This document shows, in pieces, positions 50,737 to 64,000 of a DNA stretch of 64,000 bases. Origin of the DNA: Archaeoglobus neptunius (GTDB lineage Archaea > Halobacteriota > Archaeoglobi > Archaeoglobales > Archaeoglobaceae). The notes beneath the pieces are model-generated. The model saw nothing but the letters and a program-made list of their open reading frames with translations. It had not been told where the DNA came from and searched no databases. The translations under genes and the position numbers were made by a program. Each line of letters opens with the position of its first letter. Within the stretch, counting starts at the first letter, position 1. The stretch spans positions 1-64,000 of the forward strand of contig NZ_JAEKIW010000006.1 of NCBI RefSeq assembly GCF_016757965.1, given 5' to 3'.

Positions 50737-51348
50737 TCAAATATAGATCACTCTCTCCGCTGTTATGAATTCATGAAGGAACGCTACGAGATAAACCGCC
50801 AGCATCATGCTGATCGCCAGAAGATTTGCCACAAGCGGTGTCACCGAACCTGCAGGAAGGTAGATAAAGATCATGGAGGTGAAAATCAGCGTAATGCCCG
50901 CATACAACATCGTCCTACTCCTCCGTGAAATTAATCCAGCCGCCAGCAATCCAGAACCGAGAGAGGGGTACCATACGACAGAATAGTAGAGCTGCGTGGT
51001 GTGAATGACGAGAGGTAGAATTGAATAGGATATCAGAAAGGGGGCTGTCAGGGCTACGATGATGGCAGCAGCATTTTTCTTCCTGACACCTCTGCCAGGC
51101 GAAATGTATTTCCAAAGGGCAGTGTAAGCAATAAATCCAATAAAACCGGCCATCAGCAGCGAGATAACTACAACCAACCCGGAGATACCGAGCAGAATTA
51201 AAGCGTTGAACAGCATCGTGGAGGAAGCAAATAGTACCCCGAAAATTACCCACGAAAGTGACTGCACAATCCTGACTCTGTATTCTTCCAGCTTTAAAGC
51301 CGTCTCACCCAGTTCTTTCATTTTTTCCACTTCTCCTCCTGTCATCAC
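50737..51348 (-). CDS. polytopic membrane protein of unknown function
   Basis: 203 residues with about six or seven hydrophobic segments (for example SLSWVIFGVLFASSTMLFNA near 30-49, LILLGISGLVVVISLLMAGF near 51-70 and VALTAPFLISYSILPLVI near 98-115) after a charged helical N-terminus (KMKELGETALKLEEYRVRIVQ). Not recognised as a named family. A second possible start is the next ATG, one codon later. It precedes the frameshifted winged-helix regulator on the same strand, a pairing often seen in archaea, where the regulator controls or senses through the membrane partner. Alternatively it is an orphan. Confidence 0.7.
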   Translation of the reverse strand: MMTGGEVEKMKELGETALKLEEYRVRIVQSLSWVIFGVLFASSTMLFNALILLGISGLVVVISLLMAGFIGFIAYTALWKYISPGRGVRKKNAAAIIVALTAPFLISYSILPLVIHTTQLYYSVVWYPSLGSGLLAAGLISRRSRTMLYAGITLIFTSMIFIYLPAGSVTPLVANLLAISMMLAVYLVAFLHEFITAERVIYI

Positions 51349-51436
51349 AAAATATATTGCATCTCCGATATATATACATGGCTAAACTTTTAATTCAAGA
51401 GTTGCAATAATCCCCATTTCTGCAGTGGAATGACTT

Positions 51437-52063
51437 TCAGTCGAGCAAAAGCGAAATGGAGAACCTGATACCTTCCATCAGCGCTTCTAGGTCATCTCGA
51501 ATGCCAGTTCTGGCCCTGAAACTGTCAATATCAAAACATGACTCATAGATCTTTCTGATCTCATCTCGGCTTAGACTCCTGCATACCCTGTTTTTGGCGG
51601 TGATGAGCTGAAAGAAGATATCGTTCATACTGTTGTACTCCTCCGCCCCCTGATCCCTCACCCACTCGCCCACATGCCACTCCATGCTCTCTTCATGACC
51701 CTTGCAGAACTCCTCCCTCACGAGATAATACTGAATTTGATCACCTACTCTGACTCTAGCGAGAGGATAGAGCCTGCATGCAGTGGGTCGATGTGAGTAA
51801 ATCGCGCAGCCCTTCTCGCTGACGAAGGGACACTTTCCACTCATCTTCAGAACAACCACAGGCAGACCTGTAGCCGGACCGATGTGCATTTCAGTGTACT
51901 TTTCAAGGAACCCGGTTGTAGTTACACCCAACCCTCTTGCCATCCTCAGCACGTCATAGGGGGTTAGTGCAATGTTCAGATTCTGACAGCATTCGTTGAA
52001 GCAACTGATTCCGGGATAACAGGAAAATCTGAACTTATCCACAGGCTCGAGTTCCTGGTTCAT
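51437..52063 (-). CDS. YkgJ family cysteine cluster protein
   Basis: 208 residues with the CxxC-type cysteine cluster of the YkgJ/UPF0153 family, presumed to bind zinc or an Fe-S cluster: CYPGISCFNECC near residues 15-26, then GKCPFVSEKGCAIYSHRPTACRLYPLARV near 76-104. The cysteine pattern C-x5-C-x3-CC ... C-x7-C-x9-C is intact. A further pair near 118-160 includes CKGHEESMEW. Function unknown. It follows EF-2 by 15 bases on the same strand and could be the last gene read from the RNA polymerase/translation operon. Confidence 0.82.
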   Translation of the reverse strand: MNQELEPVDKFRFSCYPGISCFNECCQNLNIALTPYDVLRMARGLGVTTTGFLEKYTEMHIGPATGLPVVVLKMSGKCPFVSEKGCAIYSHRPTACRLYPLARVRVGDQIQYYLVREEFCKGHEESMEWHVGEWVRDQGAEEYNSMNDIFFQLITAKNRVCRSLSRDEIRKIYESCFDIDSFRARTGIRDDLEALMEGIRFSISLLLD

Positions 52064-52078
52064 GAAAATAAAAGAATT

Positions 52079-54274
52079 TCAAAGCCCAACAAAATCTTCG
52101 GGCTTCGGAATTTCCAGCTTCAGACCCTTTCTCTTTCTTACCTCCATAACAAAGTCCGTAACGAGATTCTGCGGAACTATCTCGAATCCTGCATGCTCGG
52201 TACTCCAGATTGCCTTTCCTGATGTGGCCCCTCTGATTGCTCCCGCAAATCCGAACATCTCCTTGACGGGTGCTTTTGCTATTATTGTGACCATATCTCC
52301 CTCAGTTTTCATCTCAAGAACCTGTCCTCTTCTTCCCTGAATTTCTCTGGTCACCGCACCCATCATTTCCTGTGGTACTGTGATGAACACCTTCTGGTAC
52401 GGCTCAAGAAGTGACGGGTTCGCCTGAAGTATTGCTGCAAAGATCGCTGATCTTACCGCAGGAATTACCTGTGCAGGACCTCTGTGAACAGCATCTTCAT
52501 GCAGCTTACAATCAACGAGCTTCACCTTCAATCCCATGCACGGTTCTCTTGCAAGCGGTCCCGCCCTCATGGCCTCTCTGAAACCCTCAAGGATGAGCTC
52601 CATGGTCTCATTCAGGTACTGTATACCCTTTGTAACATCACAGAAGAGGTTGCCTTCGTAGTACTCCACTGCTCCAGCAGCCTCCTCTCCCGGTAAGCCA
52701 GCCTCCTGCAAAATTCTTCTCCTCTCCTTCTTATCCATCCTCATGTCGACCGCACCTTCTTTGAAAAGCTGCAGTACCTTCTCCGGGAGAGGCTCAACTA
52801 CAATGTAGAACCTGTTATGCTTGTTTGGCGATTTGCCCTCAACAACAGGGGATGTTGACGTTACGGTCTCTCTGAAAACCACAATTGGTGGCGAGGTTAT
52901 TACCTCGAGGTTGTAGTCCCTTCTGATTCTCTCAACCTTAACTTCCAGATGAAGCTCACCCATACCGCTGATGAGGTGCTCTCCAGTTTCCTCATTCAGA
53001 GTTATGTGGAGTGTTGGATCCTCTTTGGCTATCTTCCTTAGGACTTCAATCAGTTTTGGCAGATCCCTCGGATTTTTGGCCTCGATGGCCATCGTAACCA
53101 CGGGTTCGCTGTAGTGCTTTATGCTCTCGAAAGGTGTGAAATCCTCAATGTTCGTGCATGTTGATCCTGCCACTGCATCCCTGAGCCCAATAACGGCAAC
53201 GATGTTGCCCGCTGGTATCTCGTTAACCTCAACCCTCCTCGGACCCATGTAAAGTCCTACGGTCTGTATCCTGTTCTTCGCCTTTCTGTCAACAATGAAC
53301 AGCTCCTGGCCGGGCTTTAGGGTGCCGCTGAATAGCCTACCTACGGCAATCTCACCTGCCTGAGGTTCAACAACGATTTTTGTTATCATCAGAGCTATGG
53401 GGCCCTTGGGGTCACACTTAACCATTGCCTGTCCAACCTCACTGCTGATATCTCCTTTCCATATAACCTTAATTCTCTCTTTCTGTGCCTCAATCGGTGA
53501 GGGGAGATGCTTGATAACCATATCAAGGACAACACGATATAGCGGGGATTTCTTTGCCAGCTCCTTCACTTTCCCCTCTTTAAGATACTCATAAACCTCT
53601 TTGAATCCGATTCCGGTAATTTTCTGAGCTGGAACGCTGACCGCCCAGTTGTAAAGAGCCGATCCGAATGCAACACTGCCCTCAGAAACCTCAATCTTCC
53701 ATTCCGAATACTTGTCGGGCCTCATTGATTTGATTAGCTTGTTGACCTCCGTAATGACTTTGATTAGCTTCTCCTGCATCTGCTGCGGTGTCAGCTCAAG
53801 CTCTTTTATCAGCCTGTCTACTTTGTTTACAAAAAGAACCGGTTTAACGTTCTCCCTCAAAGCCTGTCTCAGAACTGTTTCTGTTTGTGGCATCACTCCC
53901 TCGACTGCGTCCACAACCACAATTACGCCGTCTACAGCCCTCATTGCCCTTGTAACGTCTCCGCCAAAATCAACGTGTCCCGGAGTGTCTATGAGATTTA
54001 TGAGATAATCCTCACCCTCATATTCGTGAACCATCGAAACGTTGGCAGCATTAATCGTTATACCTCTCTCCTGTTCCTGTTCGTCAAAATCGAGATATAA
54101 CTGCTGTCCCGCGAGCTCCTCACTTATCATCCCCGCCCCTGCGAGCAGGTTATCGCTCAACGTGGTTTTTCCATGGTCAATGTGTGCAACAATACCCATG
54201 TTCCGGATTTGCTCAGGTTTCCACATCAACTCCTTGATTTTATCGACTTTCTTGGCTCTTGCCAATCCCATCAC
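52079..54274 (-). CDS. fusA: translation elongation factor EF-2
   Basis: 731 residues (730 if the second Met starts). GTPase that moves tRNAs and mRNA through the ribosome. Seen: G1 AHIDHGKTT near 32-40, switch [11 protein letters not shown] near 71-80, DTPGHVDF near 97-104, NKVD near 151-154, and the domain IV tip [18 protein letters not shown] near 612-629, whose His is the diphthamide site. No intein. Last of the conserved run Rpo5 to EF-2; it overlaps the S7 stop by 4 bases. Confidence 0.96.
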   Translation of the reverse strand: MMGLARAKKVDKIKELMWKPEQIRNMGIVAHIDHGKTTLSDNLLAGAGMISEELAGQQLYLDFDEQEQERGITINAANVSMVHEYEGEDYLINLIDTPGHVDFGGDVTRAMRAVDGVIVVVDAVEGVMPQTETVLRQALRENVKPVLFVNKVDRLIKELELTPQQMQEKLIKVITEVNKLIKSMRPDKYSEWKIEVSEGSVAFGSALYNWAVSVPAQKITGIGFKEVYEYLKEGKVKELAKKSPLYRVVLDMVIKHLPSPIEAQKERIKVIWKGDISSEVGQAMVKCDPKGPIALMITKIVVEPQAGEIAVGRLFSGTLKPGQELFIVDRKAKNRIQTVGLYMGPRRVEVNEIPAGNIVAVIGLRDAVAGSTCTNIEDFTPFESIKHYSEPVVTMAIEAKNPRDLPKLIEVLRKIAKEDPTLHITLNEETGEHLISGMGELHLEVKVERIRRDYNLEVITSPPIVVFRETVTSTSPVVEGKSPNKHNRFYIVVEPLPEKVLQLFKEGAVDMRMDKKERRRILQEAGLPGEEAAGAVEYYEGNLFCDVTKGIQYLNETMELILEGFREAMRAGPLAREPCMGLKVKLVDCKLHEDAVHRGPAQVIPAVRSAIFAAILQANPSLLEPYQKVFITVPQEMMGAVTREIQGRRGQVLEMKTEGDMVTIIAKAPVKEMFGFAGAIRGATSGKAIWSTEHAGFEIVPQNLVTDFVMEVRKRKGLKLEIPKPEDFVGL

Positions 54275-54855
54275 CTCGCTGACTTGGCTACTCTCTCAAC
54301 TTCCTCTTTCTTCGAAACGGCGTAACTCCTGCTTTCATTATTGGCCGCAGCAATAATCTCATCAGCAAGACACTGAGCTATGCTCCTTTTCGACTTGAAC
54401 GCCGCTCTTTTAGCCCCTTCTGCAATATTCCTGAGAGCTATATCGACCCTTCTTGAGCTTGAAGTGTCAACTGCTTTTGGAACTGCAATTCCACCATACT
54501 TCAGCCTGACCACTTCTTCTCTTGGTCCTGCATTGATGATAGCATCAACGAGGACCTGAATCGGATTTTTCTTCGTCTTCTTCTCAATAATCTCAAATGC
54601 CTCCTTAACTATATTGTAGGCGAGAATCTTCTTTCCGGTATTGTAACCTCTCCTCATCATTTTGTTTATCAATCTCTCGACAATGAATACCCTTTGTTTT
54701 GCAAAGGGCGTGTTTGCATGCCTCCCGTGATTGTGGGGAACAAACTTCGGTTCCAGGCAGATGTATCCTTCCAGTGCAGGGTCACCTATCTGAACCTCCT
54801 CTGGATCGTATTTTCCAAACACCAGAAGCTCTTCCTTTGTAAATCCGTATTTCAT
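54271..54855 (-). CDS. rps7: 30S ribosomal protein S7
   Basis: 194 residues. uS7 nucleates the 3' major domain of 16S rRNA and lines the mRNA exit. Seen: [72 protein letters not shown] across about 75-146, with P-R-E-E and R-V-D-x-A-L-R landmarks. The archaeal/eukaryotic-type N-terminal extension of about 55 residues is present. Between S12 and EF-2 as in the classical str operon. Confidence 0.95.
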   Translation of the reverse strand: MKYGFTKEELLVFGKYDPEEVQIGDPALEGYICLEPKFVPHNHGRHANTPFAKQRVFIVERLINKMMRRGYNTGKKILAYNIVKEAFEIIEKKTKKNPIQVLVDAIINAGPREEVVRLKYGGIAVPKAVDTSSSRRVDIALRNIAEGAKRAAFKSKRSIAQCLADEIIAAANNESRSYAVSKKEEVERVAKSAR

Positions 54856-54859
54856 TGCC

Positions 54860-55288
54860 TCACCTCAGTCTCTTTTCTTTTCTTCCCCTCACAAGCTCTC
54901 TCAAACTTGTGTTGTTTACCTTTACCACTTTGTACCTGACTCCTGGAATATCTCCCATGCTCCTGCCCATTCTTCCTCCAATTTTCTCAACAATCACTTC
55001 ATCGTGTTCATCAATGAAATTGATTGCACCATCTCCGGGACAGAATGCTGTTATCTGCCTACCATTCTTTATCAACTGAACTCTAACAGCCTTTCTGATA
55101 GCCGAGTTCGGTTGCCTTGCCTCAATTCCGATTTTCTCAAGCACAATTCCCCTCGCCATTGGTGCACCCTCAAGCGGATCAGCTTTTGCAGCCAGTCCGA
55201 GAGTTCTCCTTACAAACCTCCTGTCACTCCATCTGAACTTCTTCTTCGTCTCGATGAGCTTTCTTGCTGCAAATAACCCTCTACCCAT
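54860..55288 (-). CDS. rps12: 30S ribosomal protein S12
   Basis: 142 residues from the ATG at 55288; upstream Met codons at 55297 and 55294 lie in the overlap with NusA. uS12 sits in the decoding centre. Seen: [35 protein letters not shown] (about 53-88), the family's invariant core with P-N-S-A-x-R-K, and [15 protein letters not shown] near 110-124. The K-P/Q-P-N-S-A region has no visible resistance-type change, though archaeal numbering differs. Confidence 0.94.
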   Translation of the reverse strand: MGRGLFAARKLIETKKKFRWSDRRFVRRTLGLAAKADPLEGAPMARGIVLEKIGIEARQPNSAIRKAVRVQLIKNGRQITAFCPGDGAINFIDEHDEVIVEKIGGRMGRSMGDIPGVRYKVVKVNNTSLRELVRGRKEKRLR

Positions 55289-55293
55289 ATCCA

Positions 55294-55713
55294 TCACCTT
55301 ACGATCACATCTTCAATATCGTGATGCCTTTTAGCCAGTTCCTTGGCTTTATTAATGTTTTTACCTCCTTTCCCAATCACTATTCCTTTTAAATCCGGAC
55401 TTACACTAACCTGGGCGATCTTCACTCCACCTTTATCCATTAACTTGACGTTAACCTTTATGGGTTTAAAAATGTTGGCTATGAACTCAGCAGGATCTTC
55501 AGAATGCTCGATAATCTCTATCCTTTTTCCTATGAGCTCTTTTGCTCTTTCTACATTTATGCCTCCCTTCCCAATTGCAACACCCATGTCACCTCTTTTT
55601 ACAACGAAAACCACTTTGTCGTCGTAAACCAGGCAGTCCTTTACACTCGCTCCTGTAAGGTTCTCAAAAAGTGTAAGGTATCTGATGCTCTCCGCTGAAA
55701 GCTTGACTCCCAT
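55294..55713 (-). CDS. nusA: NusA-like KH-domain transcription factor
   Basis: 139 residues made of two KH domains, the archaeal short NusA. KH1 has [21 protein letters not shown] near 42-62; KH2 has [20 protein letters not shown] near 113-132; both keep G-x-G-G. The bacterial N-terminal RNAP-binding and S1 domains are absent, as usual in archaea. It is probably an RNA-binding factor of transcription or ribosome maturation. Between L30e and S12. Confidence 0.93.
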   Translation of the reverse strand: MGVKLSAESIRYLTLFENLTGASVKDCLVYDDKVVFVVKRGDMGVAIGKGGINVERAKELIGKRIEIIEHSEDPAEFIANIFKPIKVNVKLMDKGGVKIAQVSVSPDLKGIVIGKGGKNINKAKELAKRHHDIEDVIVR

Positions 55714-55731
55714 GCATGACCCTCACAGGGG

Positions 55732-55995
55732 TTACTCTATCTCTTCCGTTATCGCCATCGCTGCAACGCTGAACGGTTTACCACAGAATGCTCCAAGCTC
55801 CATGTTGTTCCCCTCGTAGACCATTACCTTCACATCATAGCTCTTTATGGCCTCAAGAACGTCTTCAGGGCAGTTTGATGCTACAATCACTGCCTTTGCC
55901 TCACCCATCTTCAACGCTTTCAGTGTGCTTTTACTACCCAAGCGATACCCGCCGGTTTTCAATACGGCCCTTATCAAAGATTCCACATCCGTCAT
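55732..55995 (-). CDS. rpl30e: 50S ribosomal protein L30e
   Basis: 87 residues of the L7Ae/L30e superfamily. Seen: [29 protein letters not shown] near 16-44, where G-x-K-x-x-L/T-x-x-x and the I/V-x-A-x-N/D-C-P turn are conserved, and [13 protein letters not shown] near 63-75. The start overlaps the Rpo1C stop by 4 bases, the usual archaeal order. Confidence 0.93.
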   Translation of the reverse strand: MTDVESLIRAVLKTGGYRLGSKSTLKALKMGEAKAVIVASNCPEDVLEAIKSYDVKVMVYEGNNMELGAFCGKPFSVAAMAITEEIE

Positions 55996-57140
55996 TTTCT
56001 ACCCCCCAGCTTTAACACAAGCTCTACATCACCTGTACCGAGTTTTATAGGCTGACCAACAATTATATTCTCCGTAATACCCCTCAAATAATCAACCTCA
56101 CCCTTCACCGCAGCATCCAGCAGATTGTTTACCGTCATCTCGAATGCCGCTCTGGCCAGTATGCTCTGCTTTTCTCCCGCAACACCATGCCTTCCTATCT
56201 GCCTCAGCTCCCCATCTGCGGTCATAACATCAGCCACGAGCATTATGTGCCTCGCATCCACCTCCAAACCCTGTTCTTCCAGAGTGTCCAGAGCCTCCTT
56301 GATTATAGCATTCCTTGCTGCTTCAATCCCAAGTACCTCGTATATCTCGTATATGTTATTTGTGGTGGTCCTTGCGAAGTCGACCCCCTTTATTTTCATC
56401 ATCTTCTTCAGGTTTGAACCTTCCGTATAGAGCACATACTCGTTGTCCTCTTTTCTGATGATGACCCTCTTTATCTCCTTCAGTCCCATGACGACGGTAT
56501 CCTTGAGCTTGTCAAAGGCAACCATTAACGCCTTGTAGCTCGGTTCTGTGATCTGAATAATGAAATTACCGCTCTCATCTTCCTCCACCTCGATCTTCAG
56601 AGCCTTTGATATCTTGTTCTTCAGGTCATCCATAGACAGTCCTTTTCTCTCCAGAGCTTTCGAGTCCGGTTTCACTATTATCCTCAGTCTCCTGATGTCC
56701 ACCTCGATGTCCGCAACATCCCTAACGTAAGTTGCCTCAATCCTGTTGGCCACTTCTCTGGCCTTTTCTCTGTCTTTTGCATACTCTGGCAGCAGTCTTA
56801 TGGTCATCATCGGTGTTGACGGATTCTTTCGGACATCAAGGATTTCAATAAGCCTTGGCAGACCGAGTGTAACGTTGATTTCTGCAACACCAGCATAGTG
56901 GAACGTTCTCATTGTCATCTGCGTACCTGGTTCTCCTATGGATTGAGCAGCAACTATACCGGCAGCCTCACCCGGCTCCATCAGATTTGCGAGATAAGCC
57001 TTAAAGCATTTCTCCACCACCTTCTTGGCGTTGGTTTTATTCAATTTATTTCTTTTAAGCTCAGCTTTAATTTCCTCTTTTATAGCAGGAGGAAAAGGAT
57101 ACTCGTTAATTATCGAATCATAATCTACTTCTTTTTTCAT
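55992..57140 (-). CDS. rpo1C: RNA polymerase subunit Rpo1C (A'')
   Basis: 382 residues, the C-terminal part of the largest subunit, separate in archaea. It contains the trigger loop and jaw: [49 protein letters not shown] (about 66-114) with G-E-P-G-T-Q-M-T, and [36 protein letters not shown] (about 300-335) near the active centre. It overlaps Rpo1N by 4 bases and L30e by 4. Confidence 0.96.
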   Translation of the reverse strand: MKKEVDYDSIINEYPFPPAIKEEIKAELKRNKLNKTNAKKVVEKCFKAYLANLMEPGEAAGIVAAQSIGEPGTQMTMRTFHYAGVAEINVTLGLPRLIEILDVRKNPSTPMMTIRLLPEYAKDREKAREVANRIEATYVRDVADIEVDIRRLRIIVKPDSKALERKGLSMDDLKNKISKALKIEVEEDESGNFIIQITEPSYKALMVAFDKLKDTVVMGLKEIKRVIIRKEDNEYVLYTEGSNLKKMMKIKGVDFARTTTNNIYEIYEVLGIEAARNAIIKEALDTLEEQGLEVDARHIMLVADVMTADGELRQIGRHGVAGEKQSILARAAFEMTVNNLLDAAVKGEVDYLRGITENIIVGQPIKLGTGDVELVLKLGGRK

Positions 57141-59740
57141 TTCTTCACCTCCCCCACGACCTCACGGATGATTCTCCTGACATCAACAGCTTTGCCCCTG
57201 AAGCTCCTCATTGGATCTGTTCCATCCTCTCCATATCTGAACTGAACCAGAGCTCCTGAAGTCTGCTCCCTTACAGTCCCATCATACTCAACTTTTAGAT
57301 CCTGAAGGGCGTTGATCATCCTTCTCTGCAGATAGCCAGACTGAGAGGTTCTGACAGCTGTATCAACAAGTCCTTCCCTGCCTCCAGCAGCATGGAAGAA
57401 AAACTCAACCGGACTCAGACCTTTCTTGTAACTGCTCCTGACAAAACCTCTTGCCTCCGCCCCCAGATCCCCGGGTTTGAAGTGACTGAGAGTTCTGTTT
57501 GTGTAGGTGTACCCTCTGCTTATTCTCTCTCCTCTAACAGACTGCTGACCGATACAGGCAGCCATCTGGGTCAGGTTAAGCATCGAACCTCTAGCACCAC
57601 TTACAGCCATGATAACGGCCGCATTATCCATACCGAGATGTCTCTGAGCTATTTTACCTGCCCTATCTCTGGCTCTTCCAAGCACCTGCATTATCCTCAT
57701 TTCCAGTGTCTCTTCGATACTTCTGCCGGGCATTGGCTCAAGATTGCCATCTCTGTACGCCTTTATCAGCCTGTTCACCTCGTTCTCTGCTTCTTTCAAA
57801 ACCTCGTCAATCTGCATGGCAGCTTCTTTCGGTATATCCTCATCATCGATCCCAACCGTGAAACCAAGCTTGCTTATTATCCTTATTGCAAGCTGTGTCA
57901 TATTATCTATGAACTTCTTTGCCTCGTCCTTTCCGTATTTCCTAGCGATTTCATCGATAATAATGCCTTTAAACGCACCTACAGCTTTTTCATCTATAGT
58001 ACCCTTCAGAAGTTTACCCTTCTCGATTATCACGTAGGCATCGTACTCACAATTCTCCCTCTTACACTCCTCACAGCCCTGACATATCTCAGCTTTGAAC
58101 TCAAGCGTGAGATCCGGTAGTATGAAGCTGAAAATCTCCTTACCTGTGTATTCATCCTTTACAGGAATTTCGGATATCTCCACTGCCCTGAGCAGCTCCA
58201 TTGCTTCTTCCCGGCTGAACTTTTTCTCACCTCTTGTCAGAAGATACAATCCGCTGATATGGTCATGGATGCCGCCGATAATCGGTCCACCGAATCTGGG
58301 AGAAAGAATGTGTTCCTGAACCGCCATCAAAATCTTCGCTTCTGCCTGAGCCTCAAGGCTCTGAGGGACGTGCAGGTTCATCTCGTCACCGTCAAAATCA
58401 GCATTGTATGGAGGGCATACAGCCGGATTCAGGCGGAATGTCTTGTAGGGTAGGACTCTCACGTAGTGAGCCATTATACTCATCCTGTGGAGTGATGGTT
58501 GCCTGTTGAACAGAACGATGTCACCATCCATGAGTTGCCTCTCGACGATCCATCCCGGCTCGAGTTTTTCAGCAAGCTCTTCTTTATTGCTCTCTATCAC
58601 CCTTATCCTCCTTCCATCAGGTCTTACTATGTAGTTCGCCTTCGGATGTTCACTTCTGAGAACAAACTCCCGTGCTATTTCGATATTGCTGGGAGTTACA
58701 AATAGAGGAACCGTGACCTCCTCAGCAATCTCCTTTGGTACTCCAACCTCATTTATACTCAGACATGGATCTGGGCTGATTACAGTTCTGGCGGAGAAAT
58801 TGACCCTCTTACCGGAAAGTGAACCTCTGAAACGTCCTTCCTTTCCTTTCAAACGCTGAGCAAGAGTTTTCAGCGGTCTTCCGCTACGATGTCTTGCAGG
58901 CGGTATCCCGCTTACCTCGTTGTCAAGATACGTTGTAACATGATACTGCAGAAGTTCCCATAAATCCTCGAGAATCTGCTGAGGTGCACCGGCTTCCTTG
59001 TTCTCCATAAATCTCTGATTTATCCTGATTATGTCCACCAGTTTGTGGGTAAGATCATCTTCACTTCTCTGCCCGGTTTCCAGAATGATTGACGGTCTGA
59101 CAGTTACAGGTGGAACAAGCAAAACTGTCAGAACGAACCACTCTGGACGTGAAGCCTTTGGATTCAGCCCGAACGCAGGTAAATCATCATCCGGAATCTT
59201 CTCAAGCCGCTCCCTCACGTCCTTAGGCGTAAGCCTGTGATCCTCCTCGTAGAAAAATGTTGGCTTGTCAAATTTAATTTCGAACTGCTCAGCCCCGCAG
59301 TGAGGACACTTTTTCGCAGCTTTGGTTAACCGGAAGACCTCTTTGATTATATCCTCATAACTCTGGTTTAGCTCCTTCCTTCTCTCAATCTCACTTATGA
59401 ACTTGTCTCTCCTGCTGTCTTTAAGCAGAATTCTGCCACATTCTCTGCAGGTACCGCTGAGGAGTCTTGCTATCATCTTTGCATATCCGACATGAATTAC
59501 AGGGGCAGCAAGCTCGACATGACCAAAATGCCCCGGACACTCTCCCGCCTTTCCACCACAGGTCTTGCACCTCAAACCGGGGTCTATAACCCCAAGTCTT
59601 GTGTCCATAAGTCCTCCGTCAATTGGAAAACCATCATCATCATACGTTTCAGGAGTGATGATCTTTACAACACTCATTCTCCTTATTTCCTGCGGGGAGA
59701 GAACCTCAAACTTTAAAGCAGCTACTCTTTTTGGGATCAT
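57137..59740 (-). CDS. rpo1N: RNA polymerase subunit Rpo1N (A')
   Basis: 867 residues, the N-terminal part of the largest subunit, with the catalytic site. The metal-A loop [14 protein letters not shown] lies near 444-457. Zinc ligands are in [20 protein letters not shown] (about 58-77), with a second CRECG/CPHCG pair near 98-150. [27 protein letters not shown] near 300-326 is the rudder/clamp region. No intein is present. It lies between Rpo2C and Rpo1C. Confidence 0.97.
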   Translation of the reverse strand: MIPKRVAALKFEVLSPQEIRRMSVVKIITPETYDDDGFPIDGGLMDTRLGVIDPGLRCKTCGGKAGECPGHFGHVELAAPVIHVGYAKMIARLLSGTCRECGRILLKDSRRDKFISEIERRKELNQSYEDIIKEVFRLTKAAKKCPHCGAEQFEIKFDKPTFFYEEDHRLTPKDVRERLEKIPDDDLPAFGLNPKASRPEWFVLTVLLVPPVTVRPSIILETGQRSEDDLTHKLVDIIRINQRFMENKEAGAPQQILEDLWELLQYHVTTYLDNEVSGIPPARHRSGRPLKTLAQRLKGKEGRFRGSLSGKRVNFSARTVISPDPCLSINEVGVPKEIAEEVTVPLFVTPSNIEIAREFVLRSEHPKANYIVRPDGRRIRVIESNKEELAEKLEPGWIVERQLMDGDIVLFNRQPSLHRMSIMAHYVRVLPYKTFRLNPAVCPPYNADFDGDEMNLHVPQSLEAQAEAKILMAVQEHILSPRFGGPIIGGIHDHISGLYLLTRGEKKFSREEAMELLRAVEISEIPVKDEYTGKEIFSFILPDLTLEFKAEICQGCEECKRENCEYDAYVIIEKGKLLKGTIDEKAVGAFKGIIIDEIARKYGKDEAKKFIDNMTQLAIRIISKLGFTVGIDDEDIPKEAAMQIDEVLKEAENEVNRLIKAYRDGNLEPMPGRSIEETLEMRIMQVLGRARDRAGKIAQRHLGMDNAAVIMAVSGARGSMLNLTQMAACIGQQSVRGERISRGYTYTNRTLSHFKPGDLGAEARGFVRSSYKKGLSPVEFFFHAAGGREGLVDTAVRTSQSGYLQRRMINALQDLKVEYDGTVREQTSGALVQFRYGEDGTDPMRSFRGKAVDVRRIIREVVGEVKK

Positions 59741-59750
59741 TATATCACCT

Positions 59751-63105
<3,355 letters not shown>

Positions 63106-63141
63106 GTATTCTCACCTTTTGTTTATTTTCACAAATTTTCT

Positions 63142-63372
63142 TCATACAACCAATCTGTAAAAAACACTCTCACCTGCAGTTAAACTTTTCCGTGTGATCT
63201 TTACTATGTCTCCTACCTTCGCACCAATCTCCTTGACTATCGGGTCATCTGCCTTTATCTTTGGAAGCTGCTCTTTACGGACTCCCAGTACCTTTAGCAA
63301 TTCCTCAGCCTCCTCCTCACTCAGAATTTCATGTTTTGGAACGAGCATGTGATCCTGCAATTTGAACTTCAT
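63142..63372 (-). CDS. rpo5: RNA polymerase subunit Rpo5 (H)
   Basis: 76 residues, the archaeal counterpart of the C-terminal domain of eukaryotic RPB5. Seen: HMLVPKHEILSEEEAEELLK at 8-27 (H-x-L-V-P-x-H-x-x-L signature), LPKIKADDPIVKEIGAKVGDIVKI near 37-60, and a final S-x-x-Y-R-L-V-V. First protein gene of the polymerase operon, 23 bases downstream of tRNA-Lys on the same strand. Confidence 0.94.
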   Translation of the reverse strand: MKFKLQDHMLVPKHEILSEEEAEELLKVLGVRKEQLPKIKADDPIVKEIGAKVGDIVKITRKSLTAGESVFYRLVV

Positions 63373-63395
63373 AGCTATCCTCCTGAGTTTAGATA

Positions 63396-63469
63396 CGGGC
63401 TCGACGGGATTTGAACCCGCGACCGACGGGTTAAAAGCCCGTCGCTCTGCCTGGCTGAGCTACGAGCCC
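63396..63469 (-). tRNA. tRNA-Lys (anticodon TTT)
   Basis: 74 bases, no encoded CCA, no intron. Acceptor stem GGGCTCG pairs with CGAGCCC; discriminator G, normal for archaeal tRNA-Lys. D arm GCTC-AGCCAGGC-AGAGC, anticodon arm ACGGG-CTTTTAA-CCCGT with anticodon TTT, T arm GCGGG-TTCAAAT-CCCGT. It lies directly upstream of rpo5 and may be co-transcribed and then processed out. Confidence 0.95.
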
Positions 63470-63490
63470 TCACGTTATGAAAGGGTGGAG

Positions 63491-63500
63491 GATTTAAATC
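63491..63500 (-). promoter_or_regulatory. TATA-like element of tRNA-Lys/RNA polymerase operon
   Basis: The self-complementary GATTTAAATC lies 22-31 bases before the first base of tRNA-Lys. No separate TATA-like element is apparent in the 23 bases between the tRNA and rpo5, so this promoter may drive both. Confidence 0.5.
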
Positions 63501-63629
63501 TTTTTCGTGGTTCGCAAATAAGTGGCAACCTCCTCCTTTACTCAACAAGCACCACTGTTTCGGAAATCAGATATATCATTTGGAAAACAGAAGAAGTCTG
63601 AAGCGTACAATAAGCATTGAGTCGGGGTG

Positions 63630-64000
63630 GTGCTCCTGTATGCGATCGAGGTGGAGAATCTTGTCAAAAAGTTTGGAGAGTTTGAAGCAGTCAGAGGTAT
63701 TTCATTCAGAGTAAAAAAGGGCGAAATATTCGCTTTTTTAGGCCCCAACGGAGCGGGCAAAACCACAACCGTGCACATCCTGACCACGCTTCTAAAGCCA
63801 ACAGATGGGATGGTCAGAGTTGCCGGTCTGGATGTAGTCAGGGATCCAAAAGAAGTTAGAAAAAGAATAGGTATTGTTTTTCAGGACCCTAGCATTGACA
63901 GAGATCTGACCGCCTACGAAAACATGATTGTGCATGGTGGTGTTTACGGGCTAAAAGGGAGAGCGCTGAAAGATAAAATTAAGATGCTCCTTGAGTTTGT
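63630..64000 (+). CDS. ABC transporter ATP-binding protein, 5' part (runs off window)
   Basis: The first 123 residues of an ABC ATPase of the drug/daunorubicin-resistance (CcmA/DrrA-like) type. Seen: IEVENLVKKFGEFEAVRGISF near 6-26; Walker A LGPNGAGKTTT near 38-48; VRVAGLDVVRDPKEVRKRIGIVFQDPSIDRDLTAYENM, where the Q-loop Gln and the D-P-S-I-D-x-x-L-T stretch are typical of this exporter subgroup. The start is GTG at 63630, or the GTG just before at 63627. The partner permease would lie beyond the window. Confidence 0.88.
   Translation, partial: MLLYAIEVENLVKKFGEFEAVRGISFRVKKGEIFAFLGPNGAGKTTTVHILTTLLKPTDGMVRVAGLDVVRDPKEVRKRIGIVFQDPSIDRDLTAYENMIVHGGVYGLKGRALKDKIKMLLEF

Noticed and set aside
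57392-58120. 242-residue open frame on the plus strand
   Set aside because: Antisense to rpo1N in a highly conserved region; shadow of codon bias.

Overview
The window is archaeal. It carries a split RNA polymerase operon with separate B'' and B' genes, EF-2, KEOPS subunits, Spt4, archaeal ribosomal proteins, and BRE/TATA-type promoters with many apparently leaderless starts. Reverse gyrase points to a hyperthermophile. QmoABC is the membrane complex that feeds electrons to APS reductase, and methenyl-H4MPT cyclohydrolase belongs to the methanopterin C1 pathway. Together these suggest a sulfate-reducing member of the Archaeoglobales, Archaeoglobus-like. This is an inference from gene content, not from a 16S gene. 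Coding density is very high. No stretch over 300 bases lacks a gene; the longest gap is about 200 bases (36633-36832). I saw no insertion sequences, CRISPR arrays or prophage genes.

Layout. 1-427: 5' part of an acyl-CoA dehydrogenase. 0.5-9.5 kb: reverse gyrase, divergent from a geranylgeranyl-reductase-type flavoprotein; a ModE-type DNA-binding protein; a radical SAM protein with DUF166; DUF362; GNAT; and a PLP aminotransferase. 9.6-13.5 kb: FAD dehydrogenase-TldD-TldE operon. 13.5-17.3 kb: archaeal type IV filament/secretion ATPase and its membrane platform. 17.3-22.2 kb: qmoABC plus a MazG-like pyrophosphohydrolase. 22.4-31.2 kb: conserved housekeeping and orphan families (triple DUF22, Bud32, chorismate synthase, DUF429, DUF89, a zinc protein, Brix, bifunctional nuclease, dUTPase, SWIM, DUF2150, DUF5611, Kae1). 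31.1-33 kb: S27ae-S24e-dephospho-CoA kinase-Spt4-Rpo7 translation/transcription operon.

33.1-39 kb: a small exported protein, a miniature FtsZ-like protein coupled to an Lrp-type regulator, an HCDH/ECH fusion, and a complete class III PHA synthase module (small helical protein, PhaE-like, PhaC). PhaC keeps a Cys-Asp-His triad with the family's characteristic spacing. 39.1-40.5 kb: PUA protein and two small ligand-binding regulators.

40.5-48.6 kb: a cobalamin acquisition cluster, btuC-btuD-cbiZ, two large exported proteins, then btuF. Both exported proteins contain a domain resembling DUF4430, the C-terminal fold of animal intrinsic factor and transcobalamin. The second also has an alpha/alpha-toroid repeat region, the other half of intrinsic factor, together with a PKD domain and a PGF-CTERM anchor. 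I read this as a surface-anchored, intrinsic-factor-like corrinoid capture system and consider it the best candidate for a novel system here.

48.6-52 kb: protein-only RNase P (HARP), mch, tRNA-Arg, a frameshifted winged-helix regulator beside a polytopic membrane protein, and a cysteine-cluster protein. 52-63.5 kb: a long operon on the minus strand, tRNA-Lys-rpo5-rpo2N-rpo2C-rpo1N-rpo1C-L30e-NusA-S12-S7-EF2. The window ends inside an ABC transporter ATPase gene.
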